This document shows, piece after piece, positions 20,878 to 30,777 of a DNA stretch of 64,000 bases (position 1 is its first letter; every line of letters begins with the position of its first letter). Below the pieces are notes generated by a model. It was given only the letters and a program-made list of their open reading frames with translations, had not been told where the DNA came from and ran no database searches. Position numbers and translations under genes: made by a program. The stretch is from Rachicladosporium sp. CCFEE 5018 (taxonomy: Eukaryota > Ascomycota > Dothideomycetes > Cladosporiales > Cladosporiaceae), in assembly GCA_002077045.2 (NCBI GenBank), contig KZ111146.1:1064215-1128214 (forward strand). The letters run 5' to 3'.

Positions 20878-22496
20878 ATGGCGACCTCATCTACCGTCGA
20901 CAGTCTCCACGGCTCCAAGGAATGCACCACGCCTACGACAAACATGTCCAACCACAAGAAGATCATCTCGCTTGAGAGCCTGGCAGACAATCCAGCCCTC
21001 AAGCAGACGATACCCACAGCCATGGACTTCGACGGTCTGCTGCGCCAGTGTACCGAGGCGTTCAAGACTTCGTTCTGCCCTACATCGATCTGGCAGACCC
21101 CAGCCTACGAGAAACTCGAGAATCAAGCCGACTCACTCGTTGGCGCCCTGCGCAACATGAGGAATGGTCTCCACAAGCACATGACTTCGCATCTTGTCAA
21201 CGACCTCAAGCTGCATGACATGGCGATAGAGTTGTACGAGATGCTACTACTTATCAAGAACGTCGATACTGGATCGCCACGTGAGAGGATGCGCGAGGCT
21301 ATGGGTCACCATATGGTCGATCTCCCTCTGCCCAGCGCTACGATGGTGGACTCGGTTGCGGGTCTCGAGGAGATGTTGGTGGCTATCGTTGAAGGCGCAA
21401 AGCGTACAGGTGACAATCCGGATCTTAGCGTCGATGCTGAGGGTCGTGAGCTGGGACGTGATGGGACAATCGATCATTCGAATCTTCGTTGGCTCCCTCG
21501 ACCATGCCTACCTGGTTGACGTCGCTACTCTCGGCGCTGAGGCCTTCACTACCACCACGGCCATCGACGACGAACAGGTTTCTCTCAAGTCCATCCTCGA
21601 AGCCTCGGATCGCAAAAAGGTCATGTTCGACTGCCGTGGCGAAGCCGAAGCTCTCTACGCGCTCTACGGCATTACTCTGCGTGGCATTCATGACATCCAA
21701 CTGATGGATATCGTTACTAGGAACAAGGGCAAGTCGCGCGCGAGCTTGATGGGAATGAAGCAAGTAACTAACCAGCGTCTCCAGAATACCCCTAGCGCGA
21801 ACGACACCTTGTCCCGCTTCGAAGCCGTCAAGTATTGGGGCGTCGTCGCGATTCAGCACGGATTCGACGTCGCAGAGTCAGAGCACGAATTCTATGACGG
21901 CGACTGGAAGGCGAGAGACAAAGTTCTCCGCGAAGAAGAAGTCTGATGCTGATCGCTTGTTGGCTCAGGAGATCGCTGCAAACGTCTACAGGTGCGAGCG
22001 CGAGCTGGCTGAGAGATCGCGTCTCGATGAATCCGAGGCTCCGGAATCCAACAACAGCGACTTAAGCTCTTCGGACACATCTACGAACGGCATGGGAAAC
22101 GACAGCCCAGTCGTAGTTGGCGCTGAAGGCTCTTCAATCTCGTCTACCAGCAGTCCAACCCACATTCCTTCGGACGCCATAGCTCCCGTCCTTACCACGG
22201 AAGTCCCAACCTTCACCCCACCAACCGATCCCTTCACCATCCGCCCGCTTCCCGAGTCGCTCGTGGCCTACGCCACCAACGACGTTGCTTACCTGCTAAT
22301 TCTCTACGACCACTTCGCCACGCACAGACTCGTGACTGATGCGGCTGCGGACATCATCAAGCAGGAGACGCTGGACCGCTTGAAAATGTCGCGCATGCCC
22401 GGCGGGTATAAGAAGAACTCGAAGCTGGCTATGAATAAGGTGTCGCCTGAGCTGAAGGCGTTCGACAATGGGGTAGTGGAGGAGACGGACGAGTGA
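20878..22496 (+). pseudogene. 3'-5' exonuclease homeolog with two frameshifts (A)
   Basis: This is the homeolog of the intact 539-residue gene at 44408-46027. Two nucleotides are missing just after GGGACAAT (about 21470) relative to copy B, so the first frame ends at 21519. The reading continues in a second frame (DHAYLVDVATLG onward) to 21946. An extra C at about 21929 (CTCCGCG against CTCGCG) then moves it to a third frame that ends at 22496. The two shifts do not compensate. The DEDD-type segments survive but the first stop falls before the exonuclease domain, so no active product is expected. Sequencing error remains possible, especially for the C-run. Confidence 0.75.
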
Positions 22497-22747
22497 CTAC
22501 GAGACTCTGACTTTGGCAAGATAATGAGCGAAACACTGTCATTGCTGGTGGGAGGTTGTTGTACCAGAGAACATGGCGTAGTGTCGATTGGAGTGGAGTG
22601 GCTTGTGCACAGTATCATCACGAACACAAGTTGGAACGACCGGGGAGGTCGAGTGAGGTGATTGGAGCCTGGCATCTACTCGATACGTCTCCTGCTAACT
22701 GTCAACCTCCCACGGCCTTACTTGGTACATCCTGTCGCGGACATGAT

Positions 22748-23023
22748 CTAGAATCGATACCTCCTTCTGAAAACCCCCAGATCGTCGTGACCAGGCCCCA
22801 TACGCCTCCCCGGAATCCTGTATCTCGGTCCCCCGACGAAGTTCGGCTGATAGTAATCGTTGCCGTTCTGATAGTAATGCTGACGGGCGACTCCAGAATG
22901 GCCCCAGACGCCTGGTCTGTTGTCCCTATAGAAGGTATGCCCGTTGGGGTATTGTCTGAGGAAGGGCGGCTCGCACACCGATCGATGCCACATCTCGCGC
23001 AGCTGGTCCCAGGACGAAGACAT
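22748..23023 (-). CDS. Small conserved ORF, 91 aa (A)
   Basis: No family recognised. The frame is Tyr/Gly/Arg-rich (MSSSWDQLREMWHRS at the start, RRRYRF at the end). In block B the frame is also open and seven codons longer through an in-frame 21-nt difference, which favours real coding. Amino-acid changes are nevertheless frequent (Cys/Tyr, Phe/Tyr, Arg/Lys, Asn/Asp). It could also be the last exon of a longer unseen gene. Confidence 0.4.
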   Translation of the reverse strand: MSSSWDQLREMWHRSVCEPPFLRQYPNGHTFYRDNRPGVWGHSGVARQHYYQNGNDYYQPNFVGGPRYRIPGRRMGPGHDDLGVFRRRYRF

Positions 23024-23471
23024 CTGGGTGGATGTAGATGCGGGTCTTGGCGGAGGTACGAGTGCGTTGAGCTGAGCTGGGAACGAGGCCTGATGAAATA
23101 GGGATCGGGGAGACGTTCGATGGACGGGGATAGATGAGAACGAATGGAAGATATGCGAGGCCAGGATCTGATCGGGAGGTATGTAGAACTTTTTTTATAG
23201 TCAGCTGCACTCGTAGTGACTGGAATGCCGCAACAGTGACTGATCTGAGCGACGAGAGCGCGTACGTGTCGTTCTCACATGGCGTGGCAGGCGCCACAGT
23301 GTATCACTAAATGAAAGTCGCGCGTGAGGCGATCGGAAGGCTGGACGGAAATTGAAGTCCAGCCAGATGCGTTGCGATGAGGCTCAGAGGCGCGAAATCT
23401 CTGACGTTTGCAGTCGAAAAGAAATGTGGCGAATCAAACTCCAAGATGTCCGGTGAGCCGCATAGCATCGA
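23024..23471. other. Intergenic region (A)
   Basis: About 450 nt between two minus-strand ORFs. No supported feature; in block B this stretch carries more differences than the coding parts. Confidence 0.4.
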
Positions 23472-24155
23472 TCACTTCTTCCCGCCACCGCCAGCCTTGC
23501 CATCGTCTTTGCCCTGATCATCATCATCCTGACCTCCACGGCCCTGCTGTCCAGCCATCATGGCCTGCATAGCCTGCATCTGACGCATGGCTTCCATCTG
23601 CTGCGCAGCCTGCATAGCTCGCATGGCCTGCCCATCCATCACAAATCCTGGTCCCATCGCGCCCCACGGTCCAGACATGCCGCCCGGACCCACCATAGTC
23701 CCATCGGGGCAGACCATGCCGCCCGGACCCATCATGAAGCCGCCTCCCATGCCAGGCATTCCCATACCGGGCATTCCCATACCGGGCATTCCCATACCGA
23801 GCATTCCCATACCGGGGATCCCCATTCCAGGCATACCCATCCCTGGCATCCCCATACCGCCTCCTCCGCCGCCTATGCCTGGAGGCTGCATCGAATCCAC
23901 AGGTCCTCCACCGCCCATACCCGGAGGCTGCGTCGCATTCCCACCACCTCCACCACCGCCACCTTGGCCTTGCAATGCGTCGCGGATCGCCCCCTTAGCA
24001 GCTTTGGTCTCCTGGGCCCGAGGGTGCTGAGACACGGGTATGCCGTTCTGCTTCATGTGCATGATATCCTCGATGAGGTCTGGTGGAAGGCCGCTGGCTT
24101 GACTTGCGGCTGCCACGAGGCCAGGGTCCATGCCTGGATATCGACCGGTAGACAT
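23472..24155 (-). CDS. Gly/Met-repeat protein (copy A, intact)
   Basis: 227 residues from MSTGRYPGMD. The N-terminal third (GLPPDLIEDIMHMKQNGIPV) looks folded and is conserved in B. The middle is a run of GMGMP pentapeptides (encoded at about 23755-23855), followed by GGMSGPWGAMGPG. A Met/Gln/Ala-rich helix with MQAMQAMM repeats comes next, then an acidic and Gly/Lys tail ending in GGGGKK. Low complexity suggests a disordered or phase-separating protein. I recognise no family. An open frame continues upstream of the chosen ATG, so an extra N-terminal exon cannot be excluded. Confidence 0.6.
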   Translation of the reverse strand: MSTGRYPGMDPGLVAAASQASGLPPDLIEDIMHMKQNGIPVSQHPRAQETKAAKGAIRDALQGQGGGGGGGGNATQPPGMGGGGPVDSMQPPGIGGGGGGMGMPGMGMPGMGIPGMGMLGMGMPGMGMPGMGMPGMGGGFMMGPGGMVCPDGTMVGPGGMSGPWGAMGPGFVMDGQAMRAMQAAQQMEAMRQMQAMQAMMAGQQGRGGQDDDDQGKDDGKAGGGGKK

Positions 24156-24837
24156 GGGGACGTATCTGTTACGCTGTTGATGTTGGTTCCGATGATGAAT
24201 GTCCCAAGGAGAGATGATAGATTTGTGGAGAGGGTAGATGAGTAGGAAGTATGGAGATCCTCTGATGGAGCGCAATCTTGGAGAACTGGGATCTCCTATA
24301 GTCAGGGACCGCGACTTCTCCGTGCTTTGCCGTTGTACAATGTCTTCACTGCTGCATGGCAATTGCGTGACAGCAAGCAAGCGAAACCAGTCACCATTTC
24401 GGTGATCTTGTAGTACGCGTCTGTATCTCAAGTCGATGCGGCTGCTACAGTATCATTCAAATACTACCAGACAACCTGAAATAGTCGCAATGCCTTGTTT
24501 TAAGTGCTATACTTCCGTTCCGATGGAGGAAGATCTGCATGTCTACGCAGTGAACCACGCAGCAGCGTTCGTCCAGCGTCTCAATGCGACGTCTTCCTTT
24601 TCTCCAGGTCCACGTACGTGTGCAGGTAGTCAGGGCTGATAGTATGGACTCGTCATCCGAAATTCGTCACCTGTACGGCAGGACACAGTCTAAGTCAGTC
24701 AATGCTCGCCGTTGCAGATCTGAATGAGCCCTTTGTGGCCTCTTGGAGCCATTATCACATTCGCGCAGTTGGAAAGCGTTGTGTGCGACCTTGCGGCGCA
24801 TGTCCTCGGCCGCAAGCATCTCTCCGTCTACATTTGA
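24156..24837. other. Intergenic region (A)
   Basis: About 680 nt between two minus-strand genes. It includes a 67-codon plus-strand frame (24436-24639) that is also open in B, but the whole stretch is equally well conserved, so this does not show coding. Confidence 0.4.
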
Positions 24838-26419
24838 CTAAGACGATCTATATGTCGTCCCGTCCGCCCTCTTACAGATCGTCGAGTCGGATGTCAATGG
24901 ACTCCGAGATCCGTACAGCATATCGCTGATGGATGTGTTTTGCGATTGCTCTGCAGCATGCACCACGAGCCCAGCGCTCGGGCAAGGGAGATTCCACGTA
25001 CCTAGGTCCTCGCCTACGCCTGACCCGATCGGATTTGGATCTGGCTCTCCGCCAGGCAAGCCCGGTTCAGACAGCAAGGTAGCGACGTCTTGCCCGTCTG
25101 TAGGATTGAAGGCACCAAGATCTGCATCTTGTCCTTCGAGGGGCATACCGTACTGCGGAGGTCGGGAGTCGAGGAGCGCGGGGATTTGCTCGGTGTTGTC
25201 GAAGCGAGCGTTGTCGCTGATGCCTACGAGGGGACTGTTCGTGGCCGAAATGGACGCGAATTCCTGACTTGGTGTCAGCATTTCGCTCTCGCTACGTGTA
25301 TGGACTTTCCCAGTGATCCCATCGATGGTCGCGGACAGCATCACACTGCGGTGGATTGCAGATTGTGGGGTTGTCGCGCGTAGGAGAGGTGATCGGGAGT
25401 GCTGGGCTCGATGTTCCGGAGCCGTATGTAGAGTCTGGTGTCGCAACGCGCTTTGGATGGAAGTTACTGACAGATTCGACCATCTTGTCGCCTCGCACTT
25501 TGACCTCTCTATTCCTTAGCTTTCGCATCAGATTGAGGAATTGACTGTTCTGGAACTTGTCCGACTTATTGTTCTCGACCTTCTCTAGCAGGTCCTGCGC
25601 AGTTGCAGCTAGTGCGTCGTCATCTCTGCCATCATCCACCCGCTGTTCCTGTTCGGGGTTCTGCACATTTTCAATGATCCCGCCCGCCGAGCGTTCTAGG
25701 CTATGCACTGCCTCTACGTCATGCATGGTCACGTGTGTGCGATCACCCGACGATTGGAGGACATTGTCCACCACAGCTTCCGTCTGCACAGCGTTCTCTT
25801 GCATATCCAGCGAAACTTCGGCATCTGTCATCATGTCGTCCCTCGCCAGATCGAATGCTCGTTCGAATGCAGCCTCGTCGAAGTCCTCAGTCACAGCAGC
25901 CTTGCCCTTGCCTTGCACGATTGGAGCAAATGCCGGTTGAGCGAAGTTGCTGCGGAACCCAGGTGGGCCGTACCGCGCATTCTGCTGAAACGCCTGGGGC
26001 GAAGCGGCCGCCATCTGTTGGGCTCGCAATGGCATCGGCTTGGAGTGCATGCGAAGCTCTTGCGCCCAATTCGCTGCATCGGGCATGGGTCTCGTCCTCC
26101 CCTGCTGTACCGACGGCGTCTGCAGACTCATTTGGCTGAAGTCTGCCGCCCATGATGGCGCCTGTGGGACCGGCTCCGGAAAGTGTTGCTGACCAGGGAG
26201 AGGACCATAGTTGTACTGTTGGAATTGATCCAAGGGTACACCAGCTTGAAATGCCTCAAACTCAGCGTCCATGTGGGCGACATTTGGATCATGTGAGCGG
26301 AAGCCTTGGGCTGGGCAATGTCTCGAAACGAGGCGGTCTTGTTGTAGTGTTCGATCATGCTGCGTTGATTGCTTGAACTGCTGCAGAGCGTTCGAGGGGC
26401 CGCAGAGTGCTTCCGCCAT
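24838..26419 (-). CDS. pex20: Peroxin PEX20, PTS2 co-receptor (copy A)
   Basis: PEX20 acts with PEX7 to import PTS2 proteins into peroxisomes. The N-terminus MAEALCGPSNALQQF carries the conserved Cys (residue 6) used for ubiquitination and receptor recycling. W90-AAD-F94 is a WxxxF PEX14-binding motif. The first open frame would stop at 25292. A 55-nt intron (25346-25292, GTGTGA donor, TAG acceptor, where the TAG is that stop) joins it to a frame ending at 24838, giving 508 residues. The donor is weak and the splice is inferred from frame only, though it is identical in B. The N-terminal identification is strong; the C-terminal exon is less sure. Confidence 0.75.
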
Positions 26420-26785
26420 GGCCGCAGATCGATATGAGAGCGACCTACAGGCGAGTCGCTAGAAAGAAGAGGATTTAACGCCGACAAAAGAGTAAGGTAT
26501 CATACAACCGCTTGCCACGGGAGCATGCACGTGAAGTCGTGTCGGAGCACATGTCATCGTGCTGGCTAAGCCGAGGCTCGCGGAAGGCGCTGAGCCTCAT
26601 GTGATTATCTTATCTCATCTAATCTCCAAGCCCCGCAAGGAAGGTCAAGCGAGGAAACATGGCAATGTTGATCGCATGCGACCTTGACTGAGCAATCATA
26701 CACAGTAACCATGGTAAGACAAAAATGTTCGATATCGCAAGATCTGGTATTGACGATACATAGACGCAAGTAATATCGAGTTCAG
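26420..26785. other. PEX20/SEC13 divergent region (A)
   Basis: About 366 nt between divergent genes. It must contain SEC13 exon 1. A GTAAGA donor follows CATG at 26713, and the frame before it could encode AIIHSNH, close to the usual Sec13 start, but no in-frame ATG is visible before a TGA. Confidence 0.4.
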
Positions 26786-27789
26786 GTCACGATGACATGA
26801 TTGTGCGTCCACTTCGTCCTTCCCGGATACTCAGTACAGCCAGCTTACAATAACCAGCACGATGCGGTCCTCGATTACTACGGTCGACGACTTGCGACCT
26901 GCTCTTCAGACAAGACGATCAAGATCTATGAGATAGAAGGCGATCAACATCGGCTGACAGAAACTCTCAAAGGGTAAGGATATCGAGACCTGGCTTACCC
27001 ATAGATGTCCCTGGCTGATCGCAAAATAGCCACGAAGGAGCAGTTTGGTGCACATCCTGGGCTCACCCAAAGTATGGCACAATCCTGGCATCCTCCTCAC
27101 ACGACGGCCGGATCCTCATCTGGCGCGAACAACCTGCAAATCAATGGCAGCGGATCTATGAATTCACCCTCCACACCGCCTCGGTCAACATCGTCGCCTG
27201 GAGTCCTGCAGAGACAGGGTGCCACCTAGCAGCAGCGAGCAGTGACGGCAGCGTGAGCGTACTAAGCTTCGAGAACAACACATTCCAACATACTATCTTC
27301 CAGGCACATGGCATGGGCGTGAATGCAGTGAGCTGGAGTCCTGCGTTGGTGCCAGGGGGACTGATGAGCGCGGCGACGAGTGGGCAGACGGCAGTGGTAA
27401 GGAGATTCGTCACTGGAGGCGCCGACAACGCGGTCAAAATCTGGAGTCACAACGCTGCGACAAACTCATACGACACGATCGCTACACTGACAGGGCACAC
27501 GGACTGGGTGAGGGACGTCGCGTGGTCGCCTACACCTTTAAGTAAGAGCTACATTGCTTCGGCATCGCAGGACCATACTGTGAGGATCTGGACGTGCGCA
27601 GCTGGGGCTGATCAAGCGGATTCGGCGAGCTGGAAGAGCGAAGTGCTGGAGTTCGAGACGGTGTGTTGGCGGTGTAGCTGGAGTCTGGCTGGGAATGTGT
27701 TGGCGGTCAGTGGAGGTGACAACCGGGTCACGCTGTGGAAGGAGAAGGTGAGAGGAGGGTGGGAGTGTGTGAGGACTATTGAGGAGTAG
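26786..27789 (+). CDS. sec13: SEC13, COPII coat and nuclear-pore protein (A)
   Basis: WD40 protein that builds the outer COPII cage with Sec31 and also sits in the Nup84 pore complex. Visible exons are 26786-26802 (17 nt), 26858-26973 and 27030-27789. The tiny exon encodes GHDDMI and joins to HDAVLDYYGRR, giving the classic Sec13 N-terminus. Six blades follow, for example ATCSSDKTIKIYE, ILASSSHDGRILIW, LAAASSDGSVSVLSF, FVTGGADNAVKIW, IASASQDHTVRIW and LAVSGGDNRVTLW. About 297 residues are accounted for, the usual length. The very first exon with the ATG is not resolved. Confidence 0.88.
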
Positions 27790-28942
27790 ATTCTGCGTGA
27801 AGCATCGGCGTCTGAACTTGGAGGAGCAGTGAAGTCACTGCTGGCCAAAGTACCACAACGCACTGTGCACGACGCATCGGCGAATGCCGTAATGAAGCAT
27901 GCCTTACTGCGCATTGGTCTCAGAACTTCAACCGAAGCTCGACTTAGACATACGACTGGCCGCAAAATGTGGCTCGAACGATTTGTCTCGATCACTCATG
28001 TAGTGTAGTTCGCTAAACCTAGAGCACCTTCGCCTTAGTCAGCATCGAAGTACCATCGTGCCTGCCCAATACGAGTTACTTCTGCATCCTAGCGGTAACA
28101 ATTACTTCACTCAATCACGCTTCGACCGCGTTTCCGTGACATTTCCATGAATCGATGACAGCGTCCTGTGTGGTATCACTCGTTGATAGTATTGCTGTTG
28201 CCTGTCTGTACGCACATCGCGCGAGCACAGGGCGTCGGGCTGTGCATCCAGCACCCTGTCATTCTCCTTCCCTATAGATCACGCAACACATCAGCCCATC
28301 TACATCCCGTGGACGCGTAACTCATTGCCCTCCACTCCAAGCCAAGCGACCATCACCGTGCTGCGCAAATGCAGCCAAACGAAGCGCAACGCAGCGCTCC
28401 ACCGAGTGTAACCACACCACCCCCGTCAGCCACGCGAGCACAAGGTTCCTAAGCTCACACCGCGCAGCTTAGGCAGCAAGTTGCGAACTTCACACTTCGC
28501 AGGATTCGCTTCTAAACCTCGTATGGTCTGTGTGTGAGATCCGCATCTGCTGTTCGAGAGTCCGAACGGACCAATCGGAGTCAGACAAAGAAATGGAGAC
28601 TACAATATCAACGCCCTGTCGGGGCATTGGGAGGGTAGGCAGTCGCATTCGGTGCATTGAGCTTTGATTCGAACGAGGCTCAGACTGCGGAGTGTGTATT
28701 TGCGGTTCACGCAATGACTATCGTGGTAATGGACGTAAGGTGATAAGTATCGTGTCTCTTCTGTCTCGTTTCGTGTTCTATCTGTGTTCATACCAGCAAG
28801 TGGAAAGACAGTCTCACGGGCAATTCCCTCACCTTGGCGATACAACAAAGGACTCCGACTCCTTCGACCTTACACTCCACTCTCGTCGACGATCTACCCT
28901 CCTCTGCCATAACAACACAACGGCCCATCGCACCTTTCCACC
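27790..28942. other. SEC13-LARP1 intergenic region (A)
   Basis: 1.15 kb, identical to 51401-52553 as far as I can see. Short frames on both strands show no motif. I looked for tRNA-like cloverleaves and found none. It is probably the SEC13 3' UTR plus a long LARP1 promoter and leader. Confidence 0.45.
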
Positions 28943-28999
28943 ATGGCCGACGCAGCAATGATGGCCGCACACCCAGACGCCTACATCGGCTGCAACTTC
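28943..28999 (+). CDS. LARP1-like gene, exon 1 fragment (block A edge)
   Basis: The first 19 codons (MADAAMMAAHPDAYIGCNF) of the gene that reappears at 52554, cut by gap 2. Assembly-edge fragment. Confidence 0.75.
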
Positions 29000-29099
29000 N
29001 NNNNNNNNNNNNNNNNNNNNNNNNNNNNNNNNNNNNNNNNNNNNNNNNNNNNNNNNNNNNNNNNNNNNNNNNNNNNNNNNNNNNNNNNNNNNNNNNNNN
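29000..29099. other. Assembly gap 2 (100 N)
   Basis: Exactly 100 N. The left side ends in LARP1 exon 1; the right side restarts in lactonase exon 3 at the same base as after gap 1. Confidence 0.99.
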
Positions 29100-29702
29100 C
29101 ACAGGCTGGAGGCCATGGAATGGGTCAGCGTGGAAGCATGCCACGCCTGCCTGCGCGCCGCCGTTGAGAACGCAAACTATCATCACGATTAGCGTGAGCC
29201 AGAGACGTGAGCAGCAGCAGCAGTCTCCTTACCTGTTCTGAGTTCCTTTGAGTAAGTGACAGAGATAGGGAAGTCGCCAAGTGAAGCTGCTGGCGTCCCA
29301 ACAATGCTCAACTGAGTTGGGTCGGATGGATCGATGTGGAACATGACCACGGTATTGCTGCCAGCATTGACCGTGAACAGAACCTTCAGAGCGATCAGAG
29401 GAGGGGATGATAGATTGTCCTAATCAAGCACTCACGTTCTCGCTCACGACAACAGACCCTTGCGATCCTAGGCTGTCGGCGGCATTTGGCACTCCAGAGC
29501 CATTCACCATGCTAGACCCCAAACCTGCCGTTGATGTCCTGATCGCACCACCGAGTCTACCATCTTGACCAACACCAATCGAAACAATACTGCTTCCGTC
29601 CGATCTGTTGTCAAGAAAATAGACTGCGGACTTGGCGTTGCGGAATGGGCGTGGCGTAGCGAGAACTGGTGTAAGCAGGAGTGCGTACTTGAAAATGAAC
29701 AT
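29100..29702 (-). pseudogene. Truncated lactonase copy at block B edge
   Basis: Exons 29702-29436, 29383-29233 and 29176-29100, matching the complete gene at 2666-3973. Cut by gap 2; an assembly-edge fragment. Confidence 0.85.
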
Positions 29703-30130
29703 CGCGTCGATTTCGTCAAACGGGATCAAGAGGTATGATATTAAGATACACGCAACCAGACGCAGTGCACGGCGTCGATGCCATTTTATATATTTGCATC
29801 CGCTATCACTATTAGTCCTTCGAGCGCTACCTTGTAAAGTCAGTACCTGCGCTTCGTCTGTGCGGTTCCTCGAAATGGCCGATGAGGAATCAAAGTATGA
29901 GGAATCACAGACGCATGGGATACATGCGGCTCATAACCGGCGTCCAAGGAACGAGCCTGCAGAGAGTTCCGGATCGCGTAGGAGTAATTGACTTTAGTAG
30001 GACTGACTCCATAGAGATTCCAAATCCGCTAACCCAATGTGGAAATTCGGATTCGCGCGTCCCATGGCGAAACCAACGGCTCCATTGTTGTCACCCGCGA
30101 GCAACGTAGTTGCGTGGGCTATCGAGAACG

Positions 30131-30474
30131 CTAAAGCTCGAACAGGAATGCCACGTTATTGGCCGCGTAGTCCTGGAGCATCTGTGGTGGAGGGCGGATG
30201 GCGAAAGGGTCGTTCTTCGCGGATAAGAAAGGTGAGTAGTTGCTAGTCATCGGGCTGATACTCCCTGGTCGTCGATGACGGTCGTCGTGGTGAAAGCTGG
30301 GTTTCCGAGCGTAGCCACCTCAACCAGATAGATCCGTCCCAGGGAATTCACGTATAGCTGTATGAGCGAGGTGGTACCGTTGTAGCCTAGCTGCTTTCAC
30401 TCGAGATTACTACCTATAAGGGGCTCCTCGGCACCGTCTTCGACAACACTCACAATCGCTGTGAAGATAGCTAG
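30131..30474 (-). pseudogene. 3'-5' exonuclease relic, block B copy
   Basis: Third appearance of the relic described at 4402-4745. It lies in the part of B that is identical to A. Confidence 0.6.
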
Positions 30475-30777
30475 CTTTGAGTCAGCTAGTGGTCAGAAAC
30501 GGAGAAGTCTCTCGCACGTTTGCTGAGGTCCTTCGGCTCGGGGGAAAGAATGTCTGAAAGGCAGGTGGATACTGCGAGGGATTGTGAATTGAGAAAGCGC
30601 ATCAGTACTCGACACTGACCTAGACTCCCCGCCGTCTATTCGACATCGGTTACCTAGCGCACAACGAGTGCCGCTTTGGTCTTCTCGCCGGACTCTTCAT
30701 CGCAGTGTTGCTCGTTCGGCAGCGGCGAGAGCACCACCTTCAGCCATTCCGGAAGCTTGAGTGTAGTGCTTACTCCC

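Larger units (their letters stand above)
5551..28999. repeat. Homeologous block A
   Basis: A 23.4-kb unit from lactonase exon 3 to LARP1 exon 1, repeated in direct orientation as block B. Bases 5551-6999 match 29100-30548 without a difference that I can see. Bases 27725-28997 match 51336-52608 likewise. Between these shoulders the copies differ by frequent substitutions and small indels, more in introns and intergenic DNA than in exons. Gene order and exon lengths are kept. Confidence 0.92.

Noticed and set aside
28480..28620. A possible tRNA or small RNA near TTCGAGAGTCC
   Set aside because: I could not build acceptor and anticodon arms around it.
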